DNA of 64,000 nt. Origin: Adhaeribacter swui (GTDB lineage Bacteria > Bacteroidota > Bacteroidia > Cytophagales > Hymenobacteraceae). Shown in pieces: positions 43,930 through 52,078 of the stretch. Numbering within the stretch: the first letter of the stretch is position 1; each line of letters starts with the position of its first letter. The stretch is taken from assembly GCF_014217805.1 (NCBI RefSeq), contig NZ_CP055156.1, positions 5,028,585-5,092,584 of the forward strand. The letters are read 5' to 3'. Both the position numbers and the translations under genes were made by a program. The notes beneath the pieces were generated by a model. That model ran no database searches. It was not told the origin of the DNA and was given only the letters and a program-made list of their open reading frames with translations.

Positions 43930-44648
43930 TTCAGATTATTCCTGCCATTGATATAATAAACGGACAATGCGTGCGCCTGACCGAAGGTGATTTTAACCAG
44001 CAAAAAACGTATGCAAACAATCCGGTAGAAGTAGCCAAGCAATTTGAAGCAGCCGGTTTAACGCGTTTGCACCTCGTAGATTTAGATGGCGCCCGGGCCA
44101 AACAACCAAAAAATTTAGCTGTACTGGAGGCTATTGCCAATCAAACAAATTTAAAAATAGATTTTGGCGGCGGCATTCAATCCGACTCTGCGATACAGGA
44201 AGTATTTAATGCTGGGGCCAGCCAAATTACGGCCGGTAGCATTGCCGTACGCGAAGCGGCCAAGGTGCAAGATTGGCTTACTACTTACGGAGCAGAAAAA
44301 ATAATTATTGGCGCTGATTTCCGGGATAATTTTATTTCTATTAACGCCTGGGCTGAACAATCTACCGTATCGCTGCAGGATTTTATTGGCCAGTATATTG
44401 CTTCGGGCGCAACTACTTTTATTTGCACCGATGTGAGTAAAGACGGTAAACTGCAAGGCCCGGCTACGGCCATTTATTCCGAGCTAGTAAAAACTAATCC
44501 GGGAACTGCTTTTATCGCTAGCGGGGGAGTTACCACCATTAAAGATTTAGATGAACTGGAAGCCGCCGGCGTTTCCGGGGCCATTATTGGCAAAGCCATT
44601 TACGAAGGAACCATTGCCTTAGCTGATTTAAACCGCTTTGTATGTTAA
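43926..44648 (+). CDS. hisA: ProFAR isomerase
   Basis: Phosphoribosylformimino-AICAR-phosphate isomerase, (beta-alpha)8 barrel of 240 aa. IIPAIDIINGQCVRLTEGD at the start carries the first catalytic Asp (AIDI), and CTDVSKDGKLQGPA (about 160-173) the second Asp; phosphate-binding GGGIQSD and SGGVTTIKD follow. Overlaps hisH by 4 nt and hisF by 7 nt. Confidence 0.96.
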   Translation: MIQIIPAIDIINGQCVRLTEGDFNQQKTYANNPVEVAKQFEAAGLTRLHLVDLDGARAKQPKNLAVLEAIANQTNLKIDFGGGIQSDSAIQEVFNAGASQITAGSIAVREAAKVQDWLTTYGAEKIIIGADFRDNFISINAWAEQSTVSLQDFIGQYIASGATTFICTDVSKDGKLQGPATAIYSELVKTNPGTAFIASGGVTTIKDLDELEAAGVSGAIIGKAIYEGTIALADLNRFVC

Positions 44649-45403
44649 CGAAACGCATTATTCCCTGCTTGGACATTAAAAACGGCCGCACCGTAAAAGG
44701 CATCCGTTTTGAAAACATCCGGGATGCCGGCGATCCGGTGGCCTTAGCCGCAGAATACGCCCGCCAAGGAGCCGACGAATTGGTTTTCCTGGACATTACC
44801 GCTACCAACGAAGAGCGTAAAACTTTTGCGCAGTTGGTGCGGGATATTGCCCGCCACATTGATATTCCTTTTACCGTAGGCGGTGGCATTGCCGCGATTA
44901 GCGACGTAGAAGTTTTACTGCACGAAGGTGCCGACAAAGTATCTATTAACTCCGCGGCCATTAAAGAACCGCAGTTGGTCTATGATTTAGCTAAACGTTT
45001 CGGGAGCCAGTGCATCACGGTGGCTATTGATACTAAATTTACGGCGGCTGGCTGGAAGGTTTTTAGCCGGGCAGGTACCGTGGAAACCGAACATTATACC
45101 CTGGATTGGGCCAAACAAATTACCGACTTAGGCGCTGGCGAAATTTTGTTAACGTCCATGAGTCACGATGGTACCAAAGACGGCTTTGCCCTGGATATTA
45201 CTGGTGATGTATCGCGGGGCGTTTCTATTCCGGTAATTGCCTCCGGGGGTGCCGGTAAAATGGATCATTTTGCCGATGTTTTTAACCAGGCTAACGCCGA
45301 TGCCGCCCTAGCGGCCAGTATTTTTCATTTCGGGGAAGTGCCCATTCCCGATCTTAAAGCTTATTTAGCCAACCAGCAATTACCCATTCGCTTATGTTAT
45401 TAG
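44642..45403 (+). CDS. hisF: Imidazole glycerol phosphate synthase, cyclase subunit
   Basis: 253-residue barrel that, with HisH, makes imidazole glycerol phosphate and AICAR. KRIIPCLDIKNGRTVKGI (first Asp) and LTSMSHDGTKDGFALD (second Asp, about 175-190) are diagnostic. Overlaps hisA by 7 nt and hisIE by 10 nt. Confidence 0.97.
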   Translation: MLTKRIIPCLDIKNGRTVKGIRFENIRDAGDPVALAAEYARQGADELVFLDITATNEERKTFAQLVRDIARHIDIPFTVGGGIAAISDVEVLLHEGADKVSINSAAIKEPQLVYDLAKRFGSQCITVAIDTKFTAAGWKVFSRAGTVETEHYTLDWAKQITDLGAGEILLTSMSHDGTKDGFALDITGDVSRGVSIPVIASGGAGKMDHFADVFNQANADAALAASIFHFGEVPIPDLKAYLANQQLPIRLCY

Positions 45404-46020
45404 ATTTTGCCAAGTCCGGCGGATTAATCCCGGCTGTAATTCAGGACAACACAACCCAGGAAGTACTTATGCTGGGTTTCATGAACCAGGAAGCCTACGA
45501 GAAAACCCAGCAGGAGAAAATTGTTACCTTCTTTTCCCGGACTAAAAACCGGCTCTGGACCAAAGGCGAAACCAGCGGTAACTTTCTGCACGTGGTAAAC
45601 ATGCAGGTAGATTGTGATCAGGATACTTTACTCATTAAAGTAAATCCCGTAGGCCCGGTTTGCCATACCGGAGCCCGTACTTGTTTTGAAGCAGCACCTG
45701 ATCCAAATGCCGAAGTTGCCGCTACAAAACCAACGGCTGCTTTTTTAAATTATTTAGAAGATATTATCCAAAGCCGACGCCAAAATCCGCAGGAAAAATC
45801 TTACACCAATTCGCTTTTTGAAAAAGGCATTCAAAAAATTGCCCAAAAAGTAGGAGAGGAAGCCGTAGAAACAGTAATTGACGCTGTGGCTGGTAATAAA
45901 GAACGCCTGAAAGAAGAAGCAGCTGATTTACTCTACCATTTATTAGTTTTATTAGTCGCCTCGGATATGGAAATTAGCGATGTGATGCAAGTTCTGCAGC
46001 ATAGACATCAAAGTAAATAG
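45394..46020 (+). CDS. hisIE: Bifunctional phosphoribosyl-AMP cyclohydrolase / phosphoribosyl-ATP pyrophosphatase
   Basis: 208 residues, fused. The HisI part (about 1-110) has FFSRTKNRLWTKGETSGNFLHV and the metal site CHTGARTCF; the HisE part (about 115-208) has QKVGEEAVETVIDAV and EEAADLLYHLLVLL. Last gene of the operon. Together with hisG, D, C, B, H, A and F, the pathway is complete within the cluster. Confidence 0.96.
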   Translation: MLLDFAKSGGLIPAVIQDNTTQEVLMLGFMNQEAYEKTQQEKIVTFFSRTKNRLWTKGETSGNFLHVVNMQVDCDQDTLLIKVNPVGPVCHTGARTCFEAAPDPNAEVAATKPTAAFLNYLEDIIQSRRQNPQEKSYTNSLFEKGIQKIAQKVGEEAVETVIDAVAGNKERLKEEAADLLYHLLVLLVASDMEISDVMQVLQHRHQSK

Positions 46021-46052
46021 CCGGTTAACCTACTTGCCTTATTTAACCATTT

Positions 46053-46086
46053 TGGAAAATGAAATTTTTAAAAATTTCATTTTCCA
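46053..46086. repeat. 34-bp perfect palindrome after hisIE
   Basis: The left arm starts TGGAAAATGAAA, the right arm is its exact complement and ends CATTTTCCA, 17 bp each and without a spacer. It lies 33 nt after the hisIE stop. It has no T tract beyond the palindrome but could end transcription through its AT-rich core, or stabilise the mRNA 3' end. The remaining 168 nt up to the tetR stop hold nothing I can identify. Confidence 0.85.
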
Positions 46087-46254
46087 GAACGTCCAGTTTA
46101 GGTTGTTTTCCTAGCTCTAAAGTAAAGGCCAACCCAAATAGGGTAGAAAGCGGCAGATTTAGTATTACAAATTCCCCAATCTTGCTTATTATGTTAAATA
46201 GATGCTTGGTTGCGTTAAAAAAACTGCTTGTCGTTGTGCAACCTTAGTACTTTC

Positions 46255-46815
46255 TTAATGCTGGTACTTCATTAATAAGAGATTTACTAAATCATCAACG
46301 GGATACTTTTCCTGCAGGAAAAATTGGGTAGTCAAGCCATCTAAAAACGCTAACATTAACTTGGCTTCCAAACTTGGGAAAGGTATCTCTTCCTCTGCTA
46401 AACATGCCTCCAGCATACTCTGGATGGTGTTACTAAACGTATCTAAATCTTGTTTAATGAGCAGAGCAGTAACCGAAGAAAGTTGTAGGCTGTAGTAAAG
46501 CTTCCAGAAATCCCGGTTCAGTTTTACACTACGAAAGTACTGCCGGATAAAAGCTTTTAAAGTTGTTTTCTGCTCTGGTTGGTTAAAAGTAGTAAAGCCG
46601 GTTTGTATTTCCTGCAGGGTTTTCCGGAAAATAGCTTGCAGCACTTCTTCTTTGCTTTTATAATAATTATAAAGCAAGCCTAACGAAATTCCAGCCTTTT
46701 CGGCAATCATCCGGATAGTGGTTGGATGAAAACCGTGGTTAGCAAATAATTCTAAACCTACCTTCAGAATAACTTCCATGGTAGCTTCCCGCTTTTGGAT
46801 AAATCTGGTGGACAT
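46255..46815 (-). CDS. TetR/AcrR family transcriptional regulator
   Basis: 186-residue repressor. The helix-turn-helix lies in ATIRMIAEKAG-like text (about 30-55: TIRMIAEKAGISLGLLYNYY), followed by a variable ligand-binding domain (about 75-186). The ATG start at 46815 is 15 nt from a palindrome. It is divergent from the MBL-fold gene (intergenic 127 nt) and most likely controls that gene and itself. The ligand is unknown. Confidence 0.9.
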   Translation of the reverse strand: MSTRFIQKREATMEVILKVGLELFANHGFHPTTIRMIAEKAGISLGLLYNYYKSKEEVLQAIFRKTLQEIQTGFTTFNQPEQKTTLKAFIRQYFRSVKLNRDFWKLYYSLQLSSVTALLIKQDLDTFSNTIQSMLEACLAEEEIPFPSLEAKLMLAFLDGLTTQFFLQEKYPVDDLVNLLLMKYQH

Positions 46816-46830
46816 GTACCTAACAAATGA

Positions 46831-46846
46831 ATGAACATTTGTTCAT
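46831..46846. promoter_or_regulatory. Candidate operator of the TetR-family regulator
   Basis: ATGAACA and TGTTCAT, perfect 7-bp arms separated by TT, 15 nt upstream of the regulator's start codon and in the gap to the divergent MBL gene. Size and position fit an autoregulatory TetR site. Confidence 0.6.
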
Positions 46847-46942
46847 AAAGGTAAGTTTAATTTTTACCCGGAACTACCTATATCAATAAATTGCCTGAAT
46901 TATTTAAAATTTGCAGATATTCGAAGTTAAACCGAGATTTTT

Positions 46943-47749
46943 ATGGCTACAAACTTCATATGTACAACTTGCGGCGTGCAATATGCTGTCCAAACTGAAC
47001 CACCGGCAGAATGTAAAATTTGTACCGATGACCGGCAATACGTAAACTGGCAAGGACAGACCTGGACTACGCTACCAGAAATGCAGGGCAAATACCGCAA
47101 CCAAATAGAGTTAGTCGAGCCTAACGTTTATTCTATACAAACCTATCCTAAGTTCGCTATTGGGCAAAGGGCCCACCTTATTCAAACTCCCCAAGGCAAC
47201 ATTCTTTGGGATTGCATTACCTATCTGGATGAAGAAACTATCATTCGTATTAATGAACTAGGTGGAATTACCGCTATCGCCATTTCGCACCCGCACTACT
47301 TTTCAACTTTGGTTAATTGGAGCCAGACATTTGGTGAGGTGCCGGTTCATATCCACGCCCAAGATAAAGAATGGGTGATGCAAAGTTACTCCAGGATAAT
47401 TTTTTGGGATGAATCAACCCATATAATGCCCGGTAATCTGCTACTTATACAATGCGGGGGGCATTTTCCGGGGGCAAATGTGCTTTACTATCCGCAGGCA
47501 AGCGATGGCAAAGGTGTAATTTTTTCGGGCGATACCATTCAGGTAGTTATGGACCGCCAATCCGTTTCGTTCATGTATTCTTACCCCAACTTGATTCCGC
47601 TAAACAAGCCGGCTATTCTGGCTATTAAACAGGCCCTAGAGGGTTTATCATTCGAGCGGATGTACGGTGCCTTTGAAGCCCAAATTAAACAAGAAGCCCG
47701 GCAGGCCTTTGATAAGTCGATAACCCGGTATTTACAAATTTTTGAATAA
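46943..47749 (+). CDS. MBL-fold metallohydrolase with N-terminal Cys-pair zinc ribbon
   Basis: 268 residues. The N-terminus has two CxxC knuckles (CTTC at 7-10; CKIC about 24-27), a rubredoxin-like zinc ribbon, then a metallo-beta-lactamase fold. The usual HxHxDH motif reads SHPHYFS (about 112-118), lacking the Asp and second-site His, while the later GGHFPGA and FSGDTIQV keep a His and an Asp. It may bind a single metal. The substrate is unknown. It is divergent from a TetR-type gene. Confidence 0.85.
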   Translation: MATNFICTTCGVQYAVQTEPPAECKICTDDRQYVNWQGQTWTTLPEMQGKYRNQIELVEPNVYSIQTYPKFAIGQRAHLIQTPQGNILWDCITYLDEETIIRINELGGITAIAISHPHYFSTLVNWSQTFGEVPVHIHAQDKEWVMQSYSRIIFWDESTHIMPGNLLLIQCGGHFPGANVLYYPQASDGKGVIFSGDTIQVVMDRQSVSFMYSYPNLIPLNKPAILAIKQALEGLSFERMYGAFEAQIKQEARQAFDKSITRYLQIFE

Positions 47750-47751
47750 AG

Positions 47752-47790
47752 AAAATCCCAATGCTAAAAGGCTTAACATCGGGATTTTTA
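47752..47790. terminator. Terminator between the convergent MBL and TonB-receptor genes
   Basis: AAAATCCC and GGGATTTTT with additional pairing of ATG and CAT inside. A and T tracts at both ends suit both strands. Confidence 0.8.
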
Positions 47791-47812
47791 AAAATTTTTA
47801 GTTTATGATAAG

Positions 47813-50272
47813 TTAAAAAGGGATGATGACTTTAGCACTAATGTTGCGCCCCATGTTGTAAATGCCAAACCGGTTGTTAGGCGATGCCTGGTAATATTCA
47901 AAGTATTTCAAGCGGTTTAAATGCGATTGATACGCCACATCAAATAAATTATTTACCTGAAAGAACAACTGGCAAAATACCCGCCCGGATTTTTGTTTCA
48001 CCGAAGTTCCGGTGCCCACGTTAATTAGGGAGTAACCCGGAGTAGGAGTTTCGGTATTATCTACGGCGTAAATTTTATCTTGCCGCGCATAAGTATCTAA
48101 TTCTATACGGGCGTAAATGCCGGTATACGGCCCCACGGATTTGCGTAAAGTACCGCGGAGCTCAGAACGGAAGTGCAGAGGTAAAATAAAAGGCAAGTAT
48201 TTAGCATCATCGCCGTACTGCTCAATCAGTTTATCGTTTTTATTAAGGCCTTTTACATAAGCTAAGCTGTTGTTAAAGTTGAGCCACTTCAGCGATTTTG
48301 GGTGAAAATTTAAAGTAAACTCGCCGCCGTATAACTGGGCTTTGGCTTGCTGATATTTGTAAGTAAGGTTGCCTTGCTCATCCAGAACCGGTTGGCCTTG
48401 GGCATCGCTTAAGCGCGCCTGAAAAATGTAGTTGCTGATGCGGTTGTCAAATAACTCTACGCTAACATCCAGGTTTTCCAGATAGGCTAAAAAGCTGAAG
48501 TCTTTTTGAAAATTAAACTCCGGCACAAAATCGCGGTTGCCCTGATACCGGATATGCGCCCCCGGATCTAACCCATTCGAGCCTACTTCGTTGATGTTAG
48601 GCGACCGATAGCCCCGGGCTAAATTAGCTTTAAACAACAGGCGCTCCGATAAATTATAAGTAGCCCCAATGCTGCCGGAAACGCCGTGGTATTGGTGCGT
48701 AAACTCCGGAAATTGCAGGTAAGCGTTTGGGGTAGTTGCTGCCACCCGCTGACCAAAACCAGCTCCATCCAGGCCAGTGTAAAAGTCGTTCCAGGTTAAA
48801 TGGCGGGTATCGTAGCGAATGCCCCCGGAAATATCAACCTTGCCAAAGCTCTTTTTAGTAAACACGTAAGCTCCCACATCAAACAAAGTATAATCCGGAA
48901 TCGGGAAGTCGGTAGCATCTTTGCTTTGGTTGGTTTGCCACATGCCATTTACACCAACCGAGGTTTCAATGGCGTGCCAGGCTGGTAAGTTATACCGAAA
49001 ATCATAGTTTAAGGTGTTTAAAACTAAGTACAGAGCGGCTTTATCGGGTAGGGTCGGGAACAAATATTCGCGGCGGCGGCTTTGCTGGAAACCAAACGAA
49101 GCATTGAGGTTGCCTTGCCCCAAAATTAACTGGTTGTGCGTATAAACCCGGTAATGCTGGATGGCCTGGTGTAGCGTCCCAATGTTATAGGTTTTTAATT
49201 CATCGCTTGGTACTACGGGTCGGTTTTTAATATCGTCCTGCTGGCCTTCCATTACGGGTTTAGTAAACTTCCGGCTCAACGAATCACGGCTGCCATCCGG
49301 AATTTCCTGCATGTTGTCGTAGAGCGTAGCAGATATTTGCGAAAAGCCCCAGGCTTTATCTACCCGCGCGGTGCCGCTAACATTGTACTCGCGGTAACCA
49401 CTGCCATACACCAATCCGTCTATTCGGTTCCGATAATTATGCGCCCGTTTTTGCGTGCCACGGAGGTAATACGTCCAGCCACTTTTGTTGTACGAAACGC
49501 CCAAGGAGGTACCAATTAAGCCGTTGTTACTGTGCACATCGGTTAAAAAGTCTCCTTTTAATTTTCCATCTACGCCTTTGGGCACTGCCGGAATCATGTT
49601 AATTACGCCGGCTAAGGCATCGGAGCCATAGGTGAGGCTGGCTGGGCCTTTTACCACTTCGGCCCGTTCAATACCGTATTGATCTACCTCGGTGCCGTGT
49701 TCGTCGCCCCATTGTTGCCCTTCCTGCCGGATGCCATCGTACATGTTTAATACCCGGTTATAACCTAATCCGCGGATAAAAGGCTTGGAGATATTGGGCC
49801 CCGTTGTGGTGGCACTTACGCCGGGCACGCCTTTTACAATGGCATCGATAATGTTGGAATTTACGTTGATGTTGATTTCTTTTTTAGAAATAGTAGCAAT
49901 GGGAATAGGACTTTTTTTGACTTCAGTAGCCCGGGTTACGCCGGTTACTACTACTTCCTCCAGGCGCGAGGTAATTTCTTTTAAAGTAAAATCTACCACG
50001 GCCATGCCGCCGGCGGTTAAGGTTATGGTACTTTTTTCAGTTTGATAACCTACATTCGAAGCGCCTACTTCTACGGTACCGGCCGGCACATTTTTAATTT
50101 CGTAATAACCCTTATCATTAGAAGTTGCTCCCAACCTTGTGCCTACAATGCCGACGGAGGCATACGACAACGGTTCCCCGTTGGCCATAATGCGCCCTTT
50201 AATTACTCCATTCTGGGCGTAGCCAGTACTAATCAGGAAAAGTAAAAAAAACAGGGTAAGCGTAAATTTCAT
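47813..50272 (-). CDS. TonB-dependent receptor, possibly metal-regulated
   Basis: 819 residues from the ATG at 50272, which gives the signal peptide MKFTLTLFFLLFLISTGYA; the open frame runs up to 50320 without a signal. A carboxypeptidase-like regulatory domain (about 25-105), then plug (about 115-230, VEVVVTG-type EEVVVTGVTRATEV) and beta-barrel to AKVIIPF. It resembles siderophore- or metal-complex receptors but the ligand cannot be told. A long leader (about 265 nt) and a DtxR/IdeR-like palindrome lie upstream. Confidence 0.9.
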   Translation of the reverse strand: MKFTLTLFFLLFLISTGYAQNGVIKGRIMANGEPLSYASVGIVGTRLGATSNDKGYYEIKNVPAGTVEVGASNVGYQTEKSTITLTAGGMAVVDFTLKEITSRLEEVVVTGVTRATEVKKSPIPIATISKKEININVNSNIIDAIVKGVPGVSATTTGPNISKPFIRGLGYNRVLNMYDGIRQEGQQWGDEHGTEVDQYGIERAEVVKGPASLTYGSDALAGVINMIPAVPKGVDGKLKGDFLTDVHSNNGLIGTSLGVSYNKSGWTYYLRGTQKRAHNYRNRIDGLVYGSGYREYNVSGTARVDKAWGFSQISATLYDNMQEIPDGSRDSLSRKFTKPVMEGQQDDIKNRPVVPSDELKTYNIGTLHQAIQHYRVYTHNQLILGQGNLNASFGFQQSRRREYLFPTLPDKAALYLVLNTLNYDFRYNLPAWHAIETSVGVNGMWQTNQSKDATDFPIPDYTLFDVGAYVFTKKSFGKVDISGGIRYDTRHLTWNDFYTGLDGAGFGQRVAATTPNAYLQFPEFTHQYHGVSGSIGATYNLSERLLFKANLARGYRSPNINEVGSNGLDPGAHIRYQGNRDFVPEFNFQKDFSFLAYLENLDVSVELFDNRISNYIFQARLSDAQGQPVLDEQGNLTYKYQQAKAQLYGGEFTLNFHPKSLKWLNFNNSLAYVKGLNKNDKLIEQYGDDAKYLPFILPLHFRSELRGTLRKSVGPYTGIYARIELDTYARQDKIYAVDNTETPTPGYSLINVGTGTSVKQKSGRVFCQLFFQVNNLFDVAYQSHLNRLKYFEYYQASPNNRFGIYNMGRNISAKVIIPF

Positions 50273-50542
50273 GGGCAAAGAAAGTTTTGTGGTAAATAAA
50301 AAAAGTTCAGAAAAAGCCAAGGTTAAACTTCCGCATTATTCCTATATATATTGTAGTAAAACCATGATATAAAATTGTAAATCTATTCTTTACATCAACT
50401 TAAAAAATACATAGGGTACTTTTCTGTTCTGCAAGAGTGTCCTATACTAATTTTAAATTTTTTCTTTTTCCGGATGTCTGTTCAGAGCAAAACCAGAGCG
50501 TAGCATGAGTTTAAGATTAAGTCATAATACTTCATGGCTAGG

Positions 50543-50550
50543 CAAATATA
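50543..50550 (-). promoter_or_regulatory. -7 element of the TonB-receptor promoter
   Basis: CAAATATA in the plus strand is TATATTTG on the minus strand. The predicted leader is about 265 nt (50273-50537). I found no gene or known riboswitch motif there. The rest of the 704-nt gap contains the palindrome below and the promoter of the next lipoprotein gene. Confidence 0.6.
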
Positions 50551-50552
50551 AG

Positions 50553-50584
50553 AATCTAAAGTTTAATTTTAGATTAGTCTAAAA
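50553..50584. promoter_or_regulatory. DtxR/IdeR-like palindrome upstream of the TonB receptor
   Basis: TTTTAGA (50567-50573), TTAG, TCTAAAA (50578-50584): 7-bp perfect arms, closely resembling the metal-responsive DtxR/IdeR/MntR-type site TTAGGTTAGSCTAACC. A second overlapping inverted repeat, AATCTAAA and TTTAGATT (50553-50560 and 50568-50575), adjoins it. It covers the expected -33 zone of the minus-strand promoter at 50543-50550, the normal place for a repressor. The DNA site is seen; the regulator is inferred. Confidence 0.6.
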
Positions 50585-50869
50585 ATTTATTTTAGCAATA
50601 CGACAAATAAATTTCAGGTTTTAAATAACTGGTAAAACACCTATAAATTTTAGCTTTATTAAATTTTCAGAAAGCACATTCGCATGAACCTGGCCTATAA
50701 ATTTCCTGGCTGATTAAATTTTTAAAATTTTGACCGGATTATAGTTTGCAAGATTGCCAATTGATTGATCGGATATTTGGGTAAAAAGCCAATAAAACCA
50801 GGTGGTAAGTAGTAGTACTTATTTTAGTAATTACTGATTTACGCGCAAGTGTACGGCGTAAAGGCAACC

Positions 50870-50877
50870 TACCTTTG
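50870..50877 (+). promoter_or_regulatory. -7 element of the 50977 lipoprotein promoter
   Basis: TACCTTTG matches TAnnTTTG exactly, about 100 nt before the start codon. No good -33 element. Confidence 0.55.
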
Positions 50878-50976
50878 TATTACTCCAAGCGGCAAAGCCC
50901 TTTACAATCCTTCTAAACCATTAAAATTTTAAAAATTTAAACATTTAATCCATCTACTACTTGCTACGCCTGAACC

Positions 50977-51834
50977 ATGAAAAAACCACAACTTACTATT
51001 GCTTTGTTAGGATTTACCTTCATGAGCATTTTTGCTTCCTGCGAAGATTCTAAGAAAAACGATCCGCAGCCTAACCCCGGAGATAACCATAACAATCAAG
51101 GCAAATCTTGCCAGATCGCCACTATTTCTGAAAATACCGCTACGGGGCTGGAAAATTCAGAATTTATTTATGATGCCCAAGGAAAACTGACCCGGGTAAA
51201 TACCAAAGAAAACAATGCCGTTACCGAGTACATGACTTTTGAGTACAATAATGCCGGGAAAGCCACCAAAATGTCGATGTTTAATGCCAATAACGTGCTG
51301 CAGGAATATTTTACCGTGGAGTTGAACGCGAATGGCAATCCAACAAAAATGAATTTTTATTCGAAAGAGGAGGATTCTAACAAAATGGAAAATATTACCC
51401 GCTACGAGTACGAGTACAACGGCCAGAATAAAACTAGTAAAGTAAACATGTTTCTGGATCTGGCGGATAAGGGAACTTTAAGTTTAGCCGGTTATATGAC
51501 TTTTACCTACGATAACAAAGGCAACCCCAATCATAAAGAATACGCCGTTGCCATGGGCGTGGGTCAGGCTCCAACATTAGCATACACTTACGATTATACT
51601 TACGATTCGAAAGAAAACCCCGTTAAAAGCACACCGATTATTAACGTAGAGCCACTGGCCGTGAACAACGTTACTAAAGTGGTAGCTACGAACAAATTAA
51701 CTAATGCGGTAGATAAAATACAATCGCAGGATATTACTTACGAATACAACAACAACGGTCTGCCAACTAAGATTACCACCAAAACGCAGGCCGGTACAAC
51801 TACCTCCCAAACCTACAGTTATAATTGTAAATAA
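50977..51834 (+). CDS. Putative lipoprotein with YD-like repeats
   Basis: 285 residues. Lipoprotein signal with Cys22 in IFASC, then an Asn/Pro/Asp-rich linker (about 30-42). The mature part consists of repeated beta hairpins of the form 'YxxDxxGKxTKxxxY' (for example YDAQGKLTRVN, YNNAGKATKM, YDNKGNPNHKE, YNNNGLPTKIT), as in RHS/YD-type lipoproteins common in Bacteroidota. It probably sits in the outer membrane. Its function is unknown. Confidence 0.85.
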   Translation: MKKPQLTIALLGFTFMSIFASCEDSKKNDPQPNPGDNHNNQGKSCQIATISENTATGLENSEFIYDAQGKLTRVNTKENNAVTEYMTFEYNNAGKATKMSMFNANNVLQEYFTVELNANGNPTKMNFYSKEEDSNKMENITRYEYEYNGQNKTSKVNMFLDLADKGTLSLAGYMTFTYDNKGNPNHKEYAVAMGVGQAPTLAYTYDYTYDSKENPVKSTPIINVEPLAVNNVTKVVATNKLTNAVDKIQSQDITYEYNNNGLPTKITTKTQAGTTTSQTYSYNCK

Positions 51835-51853
51835 TACCCGGTTAGGTTGGTTT

Positions 51854-51890
51854 GTGGCCGCTTGTTATACGAGCGGCTACTTTCATTTTT
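51854..51890 (+). terminator. Intrinsic terminator of the 50977 lipoprotein gene
   Basis: GTGGCCGCT and AGCGGCTAC (9 bp, one G-U) with a 9-nt loop, followed by TTTCATTTTT. From here to the MFS stop at 52079 I see no further gene. Confidence 0.85.
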
Positions 51891-52078
51891 ACGCATTAAG
51901 CACAAAAATTACACCCCCAAAAACCCCGGAATTGGGAGTGTTAACCTTAAATCTTCCTGAATTTAGCCCAAGAAGCTAAATGGCTTTTGTTTTATTTCTT
52001 AGAAAAGGAATTTTTTAAAAATTTAAATCTCAGAGCCTGATCGAAATGCGGGAATAAGCAATTACACCATAAAATCGA

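Noticed and set aside
46059-46247. 62-codon frame after hisIE
   Set aside because: It begins inside the perfect palindrome and has no recognisable sequence or promoter; treated as chance.
50273-50320. Longer N-terminus of the 47813 TonB receptor
   Set aside because: The extra 16 residues precede a complete signal peptide that starts at the ATG at 50272.
50273-50542. Cobalamin riboswitch in the TonB-receptor leader
   Set aside because: No B12-box sequence (GCCACTG-type) is present in the leader on the minus strand.
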